59,718 nt of DNA, taken from Erysipelotrichaceae bacterium. GTDB lineage: Bacteria; Bacillota_I; Bacilli_A; Erysipelotrichales; Coprobacillaceae. The stretch's first letter is position 1. Each line of letters opens with the position of its first letter. Location: positions 1 through 59,718 of the forward strand of contig JAJQEL010000088.1 of the NCBI GenBank assembly GCA_021201655.1. The letters run 5' to 3'. A program made the position numbers and the translations under genes. Shown here piece after piece: positions 1 to 9,319 of this stretch. The notes under the pieces are model-generated. The model saw only the letters and a list, made by a program, of their open reading frames with translations, was not told the origin of the DNA and searched no databases.

Positions 1-85
1 ATAGCAAATCATTTTAATTATTTAAATTGTCTACTTGACAAAATCACTTCATAATTCTATTTTTCCTCATATATTCTTTTCCTTT

Positions 86-126
86 CCTTATATTAAAGAA
101 GAGGGCGATGGAACCCATCGTCCCTC
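86..126 (-). terminator. Intrinsic terminator after the 707-aa surface protein
   Basis: Read on the minus strand, a GC-rich hairpin (GAGGG / CGATGG arms, short AAC loop, one bulged base) lies at 101-126, just past the stop codon at 136, followed by a T-rich tract. A near copy follows the neighbouring adhesin gene at 2289-2315. This fits duplication of the whole 3' end of the two genes. Confidence 0.7.
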
Positions 127-135
127 AATCGTAAA

Positions 136-2259
136 TTAACGCTTTAATAAATTCTTGCGTTTTCTATAAATAAATATTCCACATCCAGATACAAATAACA
201 ATGCAATCCATAAACTCATTTGAGTCATATCTCCTGTTTGAACAGTAGTTTCAACTGCTTCAGTTGTTGTATCATCAGAAGTAGTAGTATTTGTTGTTTC
301 TACTGTTGTATCAGTTGATGAAGTATCATCTGATGAAGATGGATCAGTTGAAGTAGAAGTTTCTGTTTCCTCTAGAGTATTAGTAATAACAAAATCTTCA
401 CTGACGCTACCAGTAATAACTGATGTATATCCATCAATAGCTTCTTCGCCTACTGTATATTCAATTTCTTCTCCATCTGCATATTTTGGTAAGTCTTCAA
501 AAGTATATGTCCAATTATTTTCATCAGATAAAGTGACAGTTTCTACTTCTTCACCATCAGCATATAATGTTACATTTACACCTGTAGGTCTATCAGCACT
601 ATCATTATCATCCCACTCTTTAGTAACTGTAATATCAACTAGAGCTGTATATGTATTAGTAAAGTTTACTGTTGTTTCTTCACTTTCACTTATTTCAATA
701 GTTATTGATTGAATTTCTTCATCATCAATTGTTGTTGAAGTTATATAATTATCGATATCACTTGTTATTTCAGTTACTGTATAAGTTCCTGGAGCTAGTT
801 TTAATGAATAACTTCCATTTTCAAAATCACTATATGAAATGGTTGCAGCTACTTCTTCTGACTCATCAGTTACGACAAAAGAAATATCTAATGTATCAAT
901 AGTATCAATATCATCACCCGCTATTTCTTTATTAATAGTTAGTGTACCTTTATAAACATAATCCAATTGAGTTGCAGTGTAGTTATATCCAATAGCAACA
1001 CCACCATCTAAAACATTGCCATCCTCATCAGTTCCACCACCAGTCCAAGTTAATGTACTGTATGTTTTATCTTCTGAAACTGCAACAGCATCATCAATGG
1101 CATCTTGTTGAGTATAAGTTGTGTATCCTTCTATTGCTCCTGCAGAAGATGTCCAAACTGCATATGCAACATCATCTGGTAATACTGTCATGACTGTTGT
1201 AGAAGATGGTAAATAGTAATATGGATTACTTAAGCTTTCATTCGTCCAACTATAATCCACTGTTTCCTGATAAATATAACCATGGTCATAAGTATTATTA
1301 TTCAAGAACTGTTCTATATCAGTTTCACAATTTTGCAAACCGAAACCTGTATATGTTAATGAATTATTAGAAAAATCTGTAAGTTTCGTTGCTGCTACAC
1401 AACTAGCAAGTAGACTATCACTAGTACCTGTTAATTCATTATTTGTAATAGACAAGGTTACAGCATCCGCGTCTGATGTGTGGAATAAAAACATACAGTC
1501 ATGTACATTGTTATTATCAAAATATAAGCTCGATACTGTACCACCATATACACCAAAATTAGATACGAAACTATAACCTTCGAATTCGTTATTTGATACA
1601 ATAATATTGTTATTGGTATATATAATGTTTCTATAATCACCAGGATCTGTAACATATGCACTTCCTGCATCTATAGTGGTTTGCGATACTATTCTATTGG
1701 AGTTTGTAAGGCCAGCATCGCCTTTAATAACAATTGCGCTGTCAGTACTATAATAAGACCATTTCTGATTAAAATTCCCTATAAAATGAATCCCTTCAAT
1801 TGTTATATTATTTCCATTAAGGATAAATTTACCATTAAGGACACCTTCTTCGCACCCATTAAATGTTATATTACTCATAGGAACAACATATGTACAACTA
1901 GAACTTGTAGATACTTTCCACTGAGCATCAGTGAAAGATTTAGTAACATCTACATCCTCTTGATGAGTACCAGTAAATCTTATTTCTGCAGATTCATACC
2001 CATAGTTGATATTTGCTGAAGTATATCCATATTTTGTTGCACTATCAGCTTGATCTGTAACTTCATAAGTTACTAGAGTTTTCAAATAATCAACAGCATC
2101 TTGAATAGTACTGTAGGTTGAATATAATGTACCGTCAATTATTAATTGAACATCATCTGTGTCAGTTGTTTCCTCTGCATTAGTAGTTGTTATTCCAGTA
2201 AACAATGAGAACATAAGAACAAATGAAAGCATTATCGATATAATCTTATTTTTCTTCAT
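136..2259 (-). CDS. Cell-wall-anchored surface protein with Cna-B domains
   Basis: This is a 707-aa surface protein. It has an N-terminal signal peptide (MKKNK start, hydrophobic core, cleavage near NAEE), then about 370 residues rich in short beta strands and Asn ladders that suggest a right-handed beta-helix. After these come a SpaA/Cna-B-like stretch from about residue 440 and a Cna-B repeat (VTKEWDDNDSADRP) near 545. A Ser/Thr-rich stalk leads to a sorting signal: QTGD, hydrophobic segment, then RKRK. QTGD stands where LPxTG usually does. The start has a GAAAGGA ribosome binding site. Its last roughly 35 codons and terminator almost match those of the gene at 2325. It is probably an adhesin fixed by sortase; the ligand is unknown. 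Confidence 0.85.
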   Translation of the reverse strand: MKKNKIISIMLSFVLMFSLFTGITTTNAEETTDTDDVQLIIDGTLYSTYSTIQDAVDYLKTLVTYEVTDQADSATKYGYTSANINYGYESAEIRFTGTHQEDVDVTKSFTDAQWKVSTSSSCTYVVPMSNITFNGCEEGVLNGKFILNGNNITIEGIHFIGNFNQKWSYYSTDSAIVIKGDAGLTNSNRIVSQTTIDAGSAYVTDPGDYRNIIYTNNNIIVSNNEFEGYSFVSNFGVYGGTVSSLYFDNNNVHDCMFLFHTSDADAVTLSITNNELTGTSDSLLASCVAATKLTDFSNNSLTYTGFGLQNCETDIEQFLNNNTYDHGYIYQETVDYSWTNESLSNPYYYLPSSTTVMTVLPDDVAYAVWTSSAGAIEGYTTYTQQDAIDDAVAVSEDKTYSTLTWTGGGTDEDGNVLDGGVAIGYNYTATQLDYVYKGTLTINKEIAGDDIDTIDTLDISFVVTDESEEVAATISYSDFENGSYSLKLAPGTYTVTEITSDIDNYITSTTIDDEEIQSITIEISESEETTVNFTNTYTALVDITVTKEWDDNDSADRPTGVNVTLYADGEEVETVTLSDENNWTYTFEDLPKYADGEEIEYTVGEEAIDGYTSVITGSVSEDFVITNTLEETETSTSTDPSSSDDTSSTDTTVETTNTTTSDDTTTEAVETTVQTGDMTQMSLWIALLFVSGCGIFIYRKRKNLLKR

Positions 2260-2274
2260 ATTAAATTCCTTTCA

Positions 2275-2315
2275 AAATATTAAAAGATGAGGAACGATGA
2301 GTTCCATCGTCCCTC
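2275..2315 (-). terminator. Intrinsic terminator between the two adhesin genes
   Basis: On the minus strand a hairpin with arms at 2289-2299 and 2305-2315 follows the stop codon at 2325, and is followed by TCTTTTAATATTTTG. It separates the large split adhesin from the 707-aa adhesin, so the two are probably transcribed independently. It resembles the terminator at 86-126. Confidence 0.65.
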
Positions 2316-2324
2316 AATCATAAA

Positions 2325-4532
2325 TTAACGCTTTAATAAATTCTTGCGTTTTCTATAAATGAATAATCCACAGCCAGATACAAATAATAGGGCAATCCAT
2401 AAACTCATTTGAGTCATGTCTCCTGTTTGAACAGTTTCACTAGTACTTGTATCAGTAGTAGTTGTAGAAGTTGTTTCAGTAGTTGTTGTAGTTTCACTAG
2501 GTGTAGAATCATCTGGAGTAGTTGGATCGGTAGTTTCTGTAGGTGTATGTGTATTAGTAATAACAAAACCTTCACTCATGTTACCAGTTATTTCAGATGT
2601 GTATCCATCAACGCTAACTTCTTCAACACTATATTCAATAGCCACACCATTACTATAAACATCTAAATCTGTAAAGCTAGCTTCCCAGTTATTATCAGCA
2701 TTAAGAGTTATAGTTTGGTCAGTTGTTTCACCATCTTTAATCAATACTACAGTAATACTATCAGGACGAATACCATCTTGATCATCAGTATCATCCCAAG
2801 TCTTAACTACTGTTATACTTGTCTTTTCAGGTGTATAAGAGTTAGTAATGTCATAACCATCATAAGTAGTAGAGTAATTCTCAACAGCGTCTTCAGTAAC
2901 TGTATAAACAATTTCTTTACCATTAGAATATTTTGCTAATTCTGTAAAACTATAAGACCAATTATCATCAGCGGTAACAGTTTGACTGTCGACTTCTTCT
3001 CCATTAGCTAATAAGCGTACTGTAATACTTTCAGGACGTTTACCATCTTGATCATCAGCATCATCCCAAGTTTTAGTGCCTGAAACATTTATTGTTTCAT
3101 AATTGTTTTCAAATGTCACATTAGTATCTTCAGTAGTCAAAGTTCCTGATACAGAAGATTCTGCAATTGCATCTTCATCATTGATTGTATATGTAACATC
3201 CAATGCTTCTTGATTATCAATTTCTTCTATTGTATAAGACATTCCCGCACCTAATGTTAAAGTTAGGCTTTCATCAGCTGCAAGCGTTACTTTAGCAATT
3301 CCATTTTCAAATTCAATGTTTACAGAATTTCCTTCATTATCAGTACCTACAATAGTTCCTGTGTAAGCTTCATCTTGATAAGATAAACTGATTTGAAAAG
3401 TGAATTCTTTAGCTGACGTTTCACCTTTTACTGTTTTTGAAAGTGTCAAATCTGTTTTTGGTAAGTTTGCTATAGTAATATTAAATTCTGTTGTTGCTGC
3501 ATTATCATCTTCATCATCTATTTCATCATAGGATACGATAGAGAAATAATCATCAGATAATTCTTCAACTGTATAAGTATAAGTCGTACTCGTTTGTGTT
3601 TCAGAATCATAATAAGAGTCATATTTTGGAAGATCAGTAACAGTGATTGAATAGTCATTTTCAGCAGTAAGTATTAAAGTGCCTAGATCAGCAGTTACAC
3701 CTTTACTATCAGTAGCATAAAGTTCTACATCTATAGATTCAGGTATGCTTTCTTCATCAAAATAATCGCTCCAATCTTTCTCAATATTCAATGTCACAGT
3801 TCCATCATCACGACCTATAATAAGGTTACCATTAACAGCGATGGCTGCACCAGTACGAATAGCACTATTACCAGTGATATATGTTGTAACACGATCTAAT
3901 CCAGTGATTTCAGTTGCTGTTGATCTAAATGCAAGTCCAGTTTGTCCATTGCGATTTTGTGTCAAATCAGTTACATCAACTGTATTACCAGAACGATCAA
4001 CCCAATTATATGCACCGCCACCGAGCATTACAGGAGTTAATGTGAAATTTTCTTGATATATATCAGAATATAAGGTTATATCTCTATATTGCCAAGCATG
4101 ATTGTCGTGAATGACTGCGCCATCTGTTACATTAATTTCTATATTGCTAGTATTACATGCAGCTATAACTCCATCATAAAAGTCATTAGACGTTGAACTA
4201 CTTTGAACATGGTTATTATCAGTGATTTCTACATTATAAAGATACAATGTACCATAACCGAAACTTCCTGAGCTATCATTAACATAAATAGCACCACCAC
4301 CATAAGAAGTTTCATTAGCAGCTGAATCCGTTATTTGTTGATTATCAGAAATATATCCAGCATAGATATATGCAGTTGCACCAGACCAAACAGAGAGTCC
4401 TCCACCTCGTTCATATGCAGTATTAGAATCGATATATCCACCATTCATATATAATGTTGAATTACCGTAAAGGAAGATACCTCCACCTGTATCAGCAGTA
4501 TTGTTGGAGATTGTGCCTCCATTTAAATACAT
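2325..4532 (-). CDS. C-terminal part of a frameshifted giant adhesin (Cna-B domains, sorting signal)
   Basis: This 735-aa frame has no signal peptide and begins in the middle of a beta-helix repeat (MYLNGGTISNNTADTGGG). The helix runs to about residue 240. It is followed by a domain starting at NIEKDWSDYF, a SpaA-like domain (LTLSKTVKGETSAKEF) and two Cna-B repeats with KTWDD...DQDG(K/I)RP. The protein ends in a Thr-rich stalk, QTGD, a hydrophobic segment and RKRK. Codons before its ATG remain open in the same frame as far as the C4 tract at 4579-4582. Adding one base there joins it to the 969-aa frame upstream. There is no good ribosome binding site at the ATG. I infer it is the C-terminal half of one gene, translated only if the frame is restored. 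Confidence 0.8.
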   Translation of the reverse strand: MYLNGGTISNNTADTGGGIFLYGNSTLYMNGGYIDSNTAYERGGGLSVWSGATAYIYAGYISDNQQITDSAANETSYGGGAIYVNDSSGSFGYGTLYLYNVEITDNNHVQSSSTSNDFYDGVIAACNTSNIEINVTDGAVIHDNHAWQYRDITLYSDIYQENFTLTPVMLGGGAYNWVDRSGNTVDVTDLTQNRNGQTGLAFRSTATEITGLDRVTTYITGNSAIRTGAAIAVNGNLIIGRDDGTVTLNIEKDWSDYFDEESIPESIDVELYATDSKGVTADLGTLILTAENDYSITVTDLPKYDSYYDSETQTSTTYTYTVEELSDDYFSIVSYDEIDDEDDNAATTEFNITIANLPKTDLTLSKTVKGETSAKEFTFQISLSYQDEAYTGTIVGTDNEGNSVNIEFENGIAKVTLAADESLTLTLGAGMSYTIEEIDNQEALDVTYTINDEDAIAESSVSGTLTTEDTNVTFENNYETINVSGTKTWDDADDQDGKRPESITVRLLANGEEVDSQTVTADDNWSYSFTELAKYSNGKEIVYTVTEDAVENYSTTYDGYDITNSYTPEKTSITVVKTWDDTDDQDGIRPDSITVVLIKDGETTDQTITLNADNNWEASFTDLDVYSNGVAIEYSVEEVSVDGYTSEITGNMSEGFVITNTHTPTETTDPTTPDDSTPSETTTTTETTSTTTTDTSTSETVQTGDMTQMSLWIALLFVSGCGLFIYRKRKNLLKR

Positions 4533-4561
4533 AATTGCTTTTTTACTATCATCATTTGCAA

Positions 4562-7447
4562 CTAAAGCAATTCCACCACCCCAGTTCCAGTGTTTCCAGT
4601 AATAGTTCCACCGTTCATTGTTAATGTTCCATTAACTACTGTAACAGCTGCTTCAGTTTCACTTATTGCTCCACTAGTATTGTTGATATTGTTTTGAATC
4701 ACAGTACCATCATTGATTATTAGTTTTGCATCGTTTCCATTTACTTGTACTAGCGAAGATGTAACTGTGATATTTTGTCCATCAATAGTAATGTCAGAGA
4801 GTGTTAAATTGCCATTATCACCAACAGTTACAAGAACACCAGTGAAAGTAGGGAATCTCATAAGACTTACTTCACCTGCTGTATCAGTTAAATCATCAAG
4901 GTTCCATTCTTCTGTATCGGTAACAGTAATAGTGTTAATTACATAAATACCATCACATTCTTCTTCTGCCGTTAATGCTTCTTCTAGAAGCTCTTTTGCT
5001 TTTGCAAATGTCTTTACAGGTTTGTTGTAAGTTCCGTTACCTGTTTCATCGTTTCCATCTACACCATCAACAAAAATACCATTCAATTCTGTGGTAATTG
5101 CTGCCACTATGCTGCCGTCGTCATCTTGGTATACAGTAACAAGAATATTTGTACCAGAAATAGTAATAACATTAACCAATGCTTCAGCAATTTCTTCATC
5201 ATCAGCTGGTTCTACTAAAGTTACAATATCTGATATATCACTATAATCGTTCAAATCATTCAAAACATCATTATCAAGTACAATGGTGAGTGATTTAGGA
5301 TTAAATTCATTAGAAGCAGTTATTACTGCATCTGTTGCTAATTTAACTTTACCAATTTCAATATTACCCATTATATTCAATGATGTTCCCTGGTCATCAA
5401 TACCATTTACGCTACCAGTACCATTCAGTGTTAATGAAGCGCCTGATGAAATCGTGATTGCATAACTTGCGGATTTATTATTTATTGTACATCCATTCAA
5501 ATCGATAGTGATATTTTCACCTTCAGGAATTATCACATCTTCAGTGATTGTATAACCACTATCCTCTCCAGCAATCAATGTAATAGTAACATCATCATCC
5601 ATTTCCGTTGCTGCTTCAATAGCAGCAGTAATAGTTTCATACTGAGTTGGATTTCCATCGATAGTAATTTCAGCTACATAACTAAGTTCACGGGCAGTAA
5701 AATAAAATGTTGTTGCACTTTCATTAGAAAGTGTCGTTTTACTAAGCACACTATCAAGTGTTAATCCGTTTATAACATCTATCCAAAGGCAATTATCAAA
5801 TGAAACATTTCCATCACTCATTGATGAAGCTTGTAATACTGAAACATTAAAATTACTAGCAGTCACAACTGATTTTGTCACTAACCAATCATTAGCTGCA
5901 TACCCGTCCGTTGAAGCATTTCCGTATAAAGCACCACTAGTCATATTTATTGGACCAGAAACTCCACCAGCAGTAACACCTGTATTGTTTGTTATAACAG
6001 TATCGGTTAAAACAGCATTAGCATAAAAAGTAGTAGCAGTTGAATATCTTTCAACATATAAACCACCTATTGTTCCACCTATATTATTGCTAATTAAACA
6101 TGAATTAAAATTATAGCTATATACCTTTTGTGATGTAGAGCCAAGAGAAGGATTAGATGTATAAGTATGAACTCCACCAACACCTGAACTACTAGTATTT
6201 CCTGTGATTTCACAGTTAGTTGCCGTAAACCATGAGGCATAAATACCTAATCCACCAGTCAATTCTGTGAGTGAAGAATTGTTACTAATCTCTACATTAG
6301 TTAACGTAACAGTATATCCTGCAGAAGTCCTATTACCAATAATAGTGAGACCGGCAGCATAATAATAAGATTGAGCAGAAGTCTGAGTTCCAGTCACTGT
6401 ATTATCACTAATTTTAAGATACGACATTGATACTGTATATGAACTGCTAATATAGGCACCACCACCACCTTTGGCTGCTGAATTTCCAGAAATTATGACA
6501 AGATTGCTTTCAGTTCCTATAATAGTAATTTCACCACTTGCATATAATCCACCACCTAGGTTACCTGATGTATTATTAGTTATTGATCCACCTGTTATGC
6601 TCTTTGTACCACTTACATATAATCCGCCACCACTCGATGCTGCACTATTTTCAGATATAATACCACCTAACAATTCAAATGAACCATTACTCCAAACACC
6701 GCCACCAGTTGATGTTGCGTTATTTCCAGAAATAGTTCCCTCTGATATCATTAATGAGCCGTTATTGTAAATACCTCCACCATTTGTTGCAGATCCACCT
6801 GTGATTGTACCACTGTTATCTCCACTACTATCTTTGATAGTCAATGTACCACTATTAGTAACAACACTTCCAGTACCTGTACCAGTCAAAGTATTTCCAT
6901 TTAAATCTAATATAATACTCTGACTACTGCTAATAGTAATATCTTCAGTAGAATTAGCAACCATAGTAATTGTTGTTTCAGTACTATCAGTAACAGCAGC
7001 AATTGCTTCAGTTACACTTGCATATGTTGTTTCACCAATTTGAGCAACTGCATCTGTTGTTTCATCTTCAGCTGTTAATGAAATACCATCATCAGTAGAA
7101 GCTGTTGAAATACTACTATTAAATGAAGCAGCACTTACTGTTACAGTTGCTTCATCAGTAGTAATTACTTCATCGTCAGTATCATCAACAGTATCTGTAG
7201 ATTCATCAGTTTCGTCAACAGTTGTTGTATCATCTGTTTGTGTTGATTCATCTTCAGATACATCTTCAGTTTCATCAGTTGTAGTATCAACTGTTATCTC
7301 GTCATCTGTTTCTTCTACTGTTTCAACTTCACTTATGGTGTCTTCAGAAGTATTTATATTTTCTTCAGCGTAAGTAACATTTGAACATAAAGAGAACATT
7401 AATAATAATGATAGCAGTATGGCTACAACTCTTTTTTTCTTTTTCAT
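4562..7447 (-). CDS. N-terminal part of a frameshifted giant adhesin (signal peptide, beta-helix)
   Basis: The start is taken at MKKKKRVVAILL (7447), which sits behind GGAAAGGAGAG; an upstream ATG eight codons earlier has no such site. A signal peptide is followed by about 85 residues almost entirely of T, D, E, S and V. Then come beta-helix repeats with recurring GGGIY/GGGLY steps, as in polymorphic adhesins, and a second strand-rich block after NDETGNGTYNKP. The frame ends abruptly at TAG 4562-4564 inside a repeat (GTITGNTGTG then VVELL). The expected GGG step continues in another frame, so the protein lacks its anchor as sequenced. The restored product would be about 1,710 residues. Without the second half this part would be secreted and not anchored. 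Confidence 0.8.
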   Translation of the reverse strand: MKKKKRVVAILLSLLLMFSLCSNVTYAEENINTSEDTISEVETVEETDDEITVDTTTDETEDVSEDESTQTDDTTTVDETDESTDTVDDTDDEVITTDEATVTVSAASFNSSISTASTDDGISLTAEDETTDAVAQIGETTYASVTEAIAAVTDSTETTITMVANSTEDITISSSQSIILDLNGNTLTGTGTGSVVTNSGTLTIKDSSGDNSGTITGGSATNGGGIYNNGSLMISEGTISGNNATSTGGGVWSNGSFELLGGIISENSAASSGGGLYVSGTKSITGGSITNNTSGNLGGGLYASGEITIIGTESNLVIISGNSAAKGGGGAYISSSYTVSMSYLKISDNTVTGTQTSAQSYYYAAGLTIIGNRTSAGYTVTLTNVEISNNSSLTELTGGLGIYASWFTATNCEITGNTSSSGVGGVHTYTSNPSLGSTSQKVYSYNFNSCLISNNIGGTIGGLYVERYSTATTFYANAVLTDTVITNNTGVTAGGVSGPINMTSGALYGNASTDGYAANDWLVTKSVVTASNFNVSVLQASSMSDGNVSFDNCLWIDVINGLTLDSVLSKTTLSNESATTFYFTARELSYVAEITIDGNPTQYETITAAIEAATEMDDDVTITLIAGEDSGYTITEDVIIPEGENITIDLNGCTINNKSASYAITISSGASLTLNGTGSVNGIDDQGTSLNIMGNIEIGKVKLATDAVITASNEFNPKSLTIVLDNDVLNDLNDYSDISDIVTLVEPADDEEIAEALVNVITISGTNILVTVYQDDDGSIVAAITTELNGIFVDGVDGNDETGNGTYNKPVKTFAKAKELLEEALTAEEECDGIYVINTITVTDTEEWNLDDLTDTAGEVSLMRFPTFTGVLVTVGDNGNLTLSDITIDGQNITVTSSLVQVNGNDAKLIINDGTVIQNNINNTSGAISETEAAVTVVNGTLTMNGGTITGNTGTGVVELL
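4579..4582 (-). other. Frameshift site in the giant adhesin gene (G4 tract)
   Basis: On the minus strand the reading ACT GGG GTG GTG GAA leads to a stop. With one more G it becomes ACT GGG GGT GGT GGA ATT GCT, giving TGGGIALVANDDSKKAI and running straight into the downstream frame at 2325-4532. The coordinate shift between the frames (codon phase 2 to 0) equals exactly one missing base. Possible causes are a true mutation, a contingency tract or a sequencing error. Confidence 0.75.
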
Positions 7448-7591
7448 TTTCTCTCCTTTCCCAACTGTCAAAAAAGTGTTTTGACAGTGTGTTTCTACGA
7501 ATAATTATATAAAAAATATATTGGTAAATCAACGTTTTTATGTAAAAAACATTAAATTCTGTGAAAATCCTAAGTAATAATTGCAATGCAT

Positions 7592-7627
7592 AAAAAAAGC
7601 AAGTTTTATAACAAAACTTGCTTTTTC
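7592..7627. terminator. Bidirectional intrinsic terminator
   Basis: GCAAGTTTT (7599-7607) pairs perfectly with AAAACTTGC (7613-7621), with an A7 run on the left and a T5 run on the right, so it can work on either strand. It lies upstream of the minus-strand adhesin promoter region. The rest of 7448-8030 is AT-rich and shows no gene that I can support. Confidence 0.7.
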
Positions 7628-8030
7628 CATTTCATAGTAAGATATATTAAATCTTTGATTTAACGAAGGTTCATAGTATAAGAATTTTTAATACGTATTT
7701 TGATACTCTTATATTTTTCTTGTATTTAATAAGGAAACTTCCTTAGTTCATTTTAATGGTATTGTTGCTCCAATTTTATATAGTCAATCATACCTTTATT
7801 AAAACAATAAATGATAAAATTTCCAGTATTCGTTTCTATTTCTTCATTAAAATTAATGACTATGTCAGCATTTGAAATACTTCTAATATGAATATAGATG
7901 TTAAATCATTTGAAAATATATTATAAGGATAAGAGTTAAATTAAAAATCAAAATATTGTCTATTTTTTTGATACAAAAGTTCTTTTATAAAAATAATGAT
8001 AAAATCATCAAGATTGATGAGGGAGTTTTT

Positions 8031-8498
8031 ATGTTTGGGAATTTAAAAGATATATTTTTAAGAGATATCTCTTGTTGTGATTTTAAAAGATCTTTATATA
8101 GAATTGCATTATGTGTATTTGTTTTTGGATTAATATTTCATATAACTATTAATAATACATTTGCTGATATATCCTTAACACTTGATAAAGATGAAGTAAC
8201 AATGGAAGTAGGGGAAACAATTACATTAGAAGCAACAATAGAACCTGGTGATGTTGATGTATCATTTGTATGGGCATCGAAAGATGAAGATATAGCCATT
8301 GTTAATTATAATGGTGAAGTCACTGCCATAGATGAAGGAACAACAATTATCACAGTATCTAATAGTTATGGTGTTGAAGCGTCATGTATAGTTAATGTGG
8401 TTGAATCAAGAAATTATTCATATTATATGTATGTTATTATTGCAGTTGCACTATTAACAGGTTTTATCGTATTTTATAATAATCACGAGAGGGACTAA
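8031..8498 (+). CDS. Membrane-anchored protein with one bacterial Ig-like (Big_2) domain
   Basis: The start is set at MFGNLKDIF (8031) because GAGGGAG lies five bases ahead; an in-frame TTG at 7956 lacks a site. The 155-aa product has an N-terminal hydrophobic segment (about 24-45) that may be an uncleaved signal. It then has one Big_2-like domain with LTLDKDEVTMEVGETITL, VWASKDEDIAIVNYNGEVTAIDEG and ITVSNSYGVEASC, and a C-terminal transmembrane helix before a short charged tail. Big_2 domains are common in surface adhesins. Here a single domain sits between two membrane segments, so it probably faces outward close to the membrane. The partner is unknown. Confidence 0.7.
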   Translation: MFGNLKDIFLRDISCCDFKRSLYRIALCVFVFGLIFHITINNTFADISLTLDKDEVTMEVGETITLEATIEPGDVDVSFVWASKDEDIAIVNYNGEVTAIDEGTTIITVSNSYGVEASCIVNVVESRNYSYYMYVIIAVALLTGFIVFYNNHERD

Positions 8499-8504
8499 TG
8501 ATGG

Positions 8505-8533
8505 TTGAATTTATAACCATTTGTTTGTATAAT
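8505..8533 (+). promoter_or_regulatory. Sigma-A-type promoter for the flavodoxin
   Basis: TTGAAT (8505-8510), a 17-base spacer and TATAAT (8528-8533) stand about 65 bases ahead of the flavodoxin start. The spacing is ideal, and no other gene lies between. Confidence 0.65.
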
Positions 8534-8596
8534 AGACATACAATTGAATGACAGTGAGCCATAATACTTGATTGGAAGGAAAGGAACTGATTAGAT

Positions 8597-9028
8597 ATGA
8601 ACATACAAATAATTTATCATTCGCAAGGTGGCAATACAAAGAAGGTAGCGGAAGCAATTGCACAGGAACTAAATGTAACGGCTATACCTATCGACCAGTC
8701 ACGAGATATTTTTGGAGAAACCATTGACCTTTTGCTGATTGGAGATGGAATGTATTTTGGTGGCATGTCTAATGATATGAAAAAGTTCATTGATACGCTA
8801 AGTCCACAGAATATTAAAAAGGCCGCAGTATTTTCTACTTCTGGCGGCTCATGGCCAATGGGGCCTGACGGATTAAAAAAGCGTCTTCAAAAACAGGGTA
8901 TTTCCGTAGAAGAGGAATCTTTCAGATGCCACGGCAGTGCCTTTGGTGTCGCATTCCCATCACACCCAAATGAAAATGATTTGAATAATGCTCGCAAGTT
9001 TGCTCGCATTGTGATGGAAAAAATCTAA
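8597..9028 (+). CDS. Flavodoxin family protein
   Basis: This is a 143-aa single-domain flavodoxin. The FMN phosphate loop is YHSQGGNTKK (residues 7-16), and the second and third FMN loops are near GDGMYFGG and STSGGSWPMG. It probably carries electrons or serves as a small NAD(P)H:FMN-dependent reductase partner; the substrate is unknown. It stands alone between its own promoter and the terminator at 9043-9070. Its base composition is visibly richer in G+C than its neighbours, with GGC, GCC and CGC codons that are rare elsewhere here. This suggests acquisition from another Firmicute. It is not a close copy of the second flavodoxin at 29496. Confidence 0.8.
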   Translation: MNIQIIYHSQGGNTKKVAEAIAQELNVTAIPIDQSRDIFGETIDLLLIGDGMYFGGMSNDMKKFIDTLSPQNIKKAAVFSTSGGSWPMGPDGLKKRLQKQGISVEEESFRCHGSAFGVAFPSHPNENDLNNARKFARIVMEKI

Positions 9029-9042
9029 AAATTTTAAATAGT

Positions 9043-9070
9043 CTCCTGACATTGTGGTCGGGAGTTTTTA
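9043..9070 (+). terminator. Intrinsic terminator after the flavodoxin
   Basis: CTCCTGAC (9043-9050) pairs with GTCGGGAG (9057-9064) with one T-G wobble pair, followed by TTTTT, 15 bases past the stop codon. Confidence 0.75.
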
Positions 9071-9172
9071 TATCATATACTTTATTATCAACTACAGCAA
9101 GCCCAGTAAGTAACTCTGATATATAATATTTACCAGCATTAGATGCATACATAGCCATTAAATAAAAATATA
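9070..9172 (-). pseudogene. Remnant of an hsdM gene
   Basis: The minus strand encodes YLMAMYASNAGK, then YYISELLTGLAVV and NKVYD. The intact HsdM at 19730-21304 has YLMGMYASNAGK, SELLTRLAVV and NKVYDPACGSG, just before the AdoMet motif. Short stretches are missing between the blocks (the GGE and PQEV pieces), and nothing recognisable continues after NKVYD. Nucleotide identity to 20290-20410 is also visible. It is a short decayed copy from a second type I locus. Confidence 0.8.
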
Positions 9173-9205
9173 ACATGATTAAAAGTATTCAAAAAATGAA
9201 CATGA

Positions 9206-9249
9206 AAATAGAAGACTTACATCTAATAAAAGTCTTCTATTTCTCTTTT
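9206..9249. terminator. Strong bidirectional hairpin terminator
   Basis: AAATAGAAGACTT (9206-9218) pairs perfectly with AAGTCTTCTATTT (9230-9242), followed by CTCTTTTT on the plus strand. It lies between the hsdM and hsdR remnants and overlaps the last codons of the hsdR scrap. Confidence 0.6.
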
Positions 9250-9300
9250 TAGCATCTCTATTTGCACCACCAAAACATACCCTTTATATCAGTGACATTG
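9239..9300 (-). pseudogene. Remnant of the 3' end of an hsdR gene
   Basis: On the minus strand, 9239-9274 encodes FGGANRDAKKRN, and VTDIKGM can be read just upstream in another frame. The intact HsdR C-terminus (near 26410-26500) reads TDIDRLMPP...FGGGNRDAKKRN. The nucleotide match is visible too. With the hsdM scrap 70 bases away in the same direction, this marks a deleted type I locus in the order hsdR then hsdM. Confidence 0.75.
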
Positions 9301-9319
9301 TTTGTATTGAAACAACCAT

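Noticed and set aside
705-7300. Many plus-strand reading frames across the adhesin genes
   Set aside because: They are antisense shadows: low-complexity repeats (GGT, ACT, GAT codons) read as Pro, Ser and Ile runs on the other strand, without ribosome binding sites or recognisable domains.
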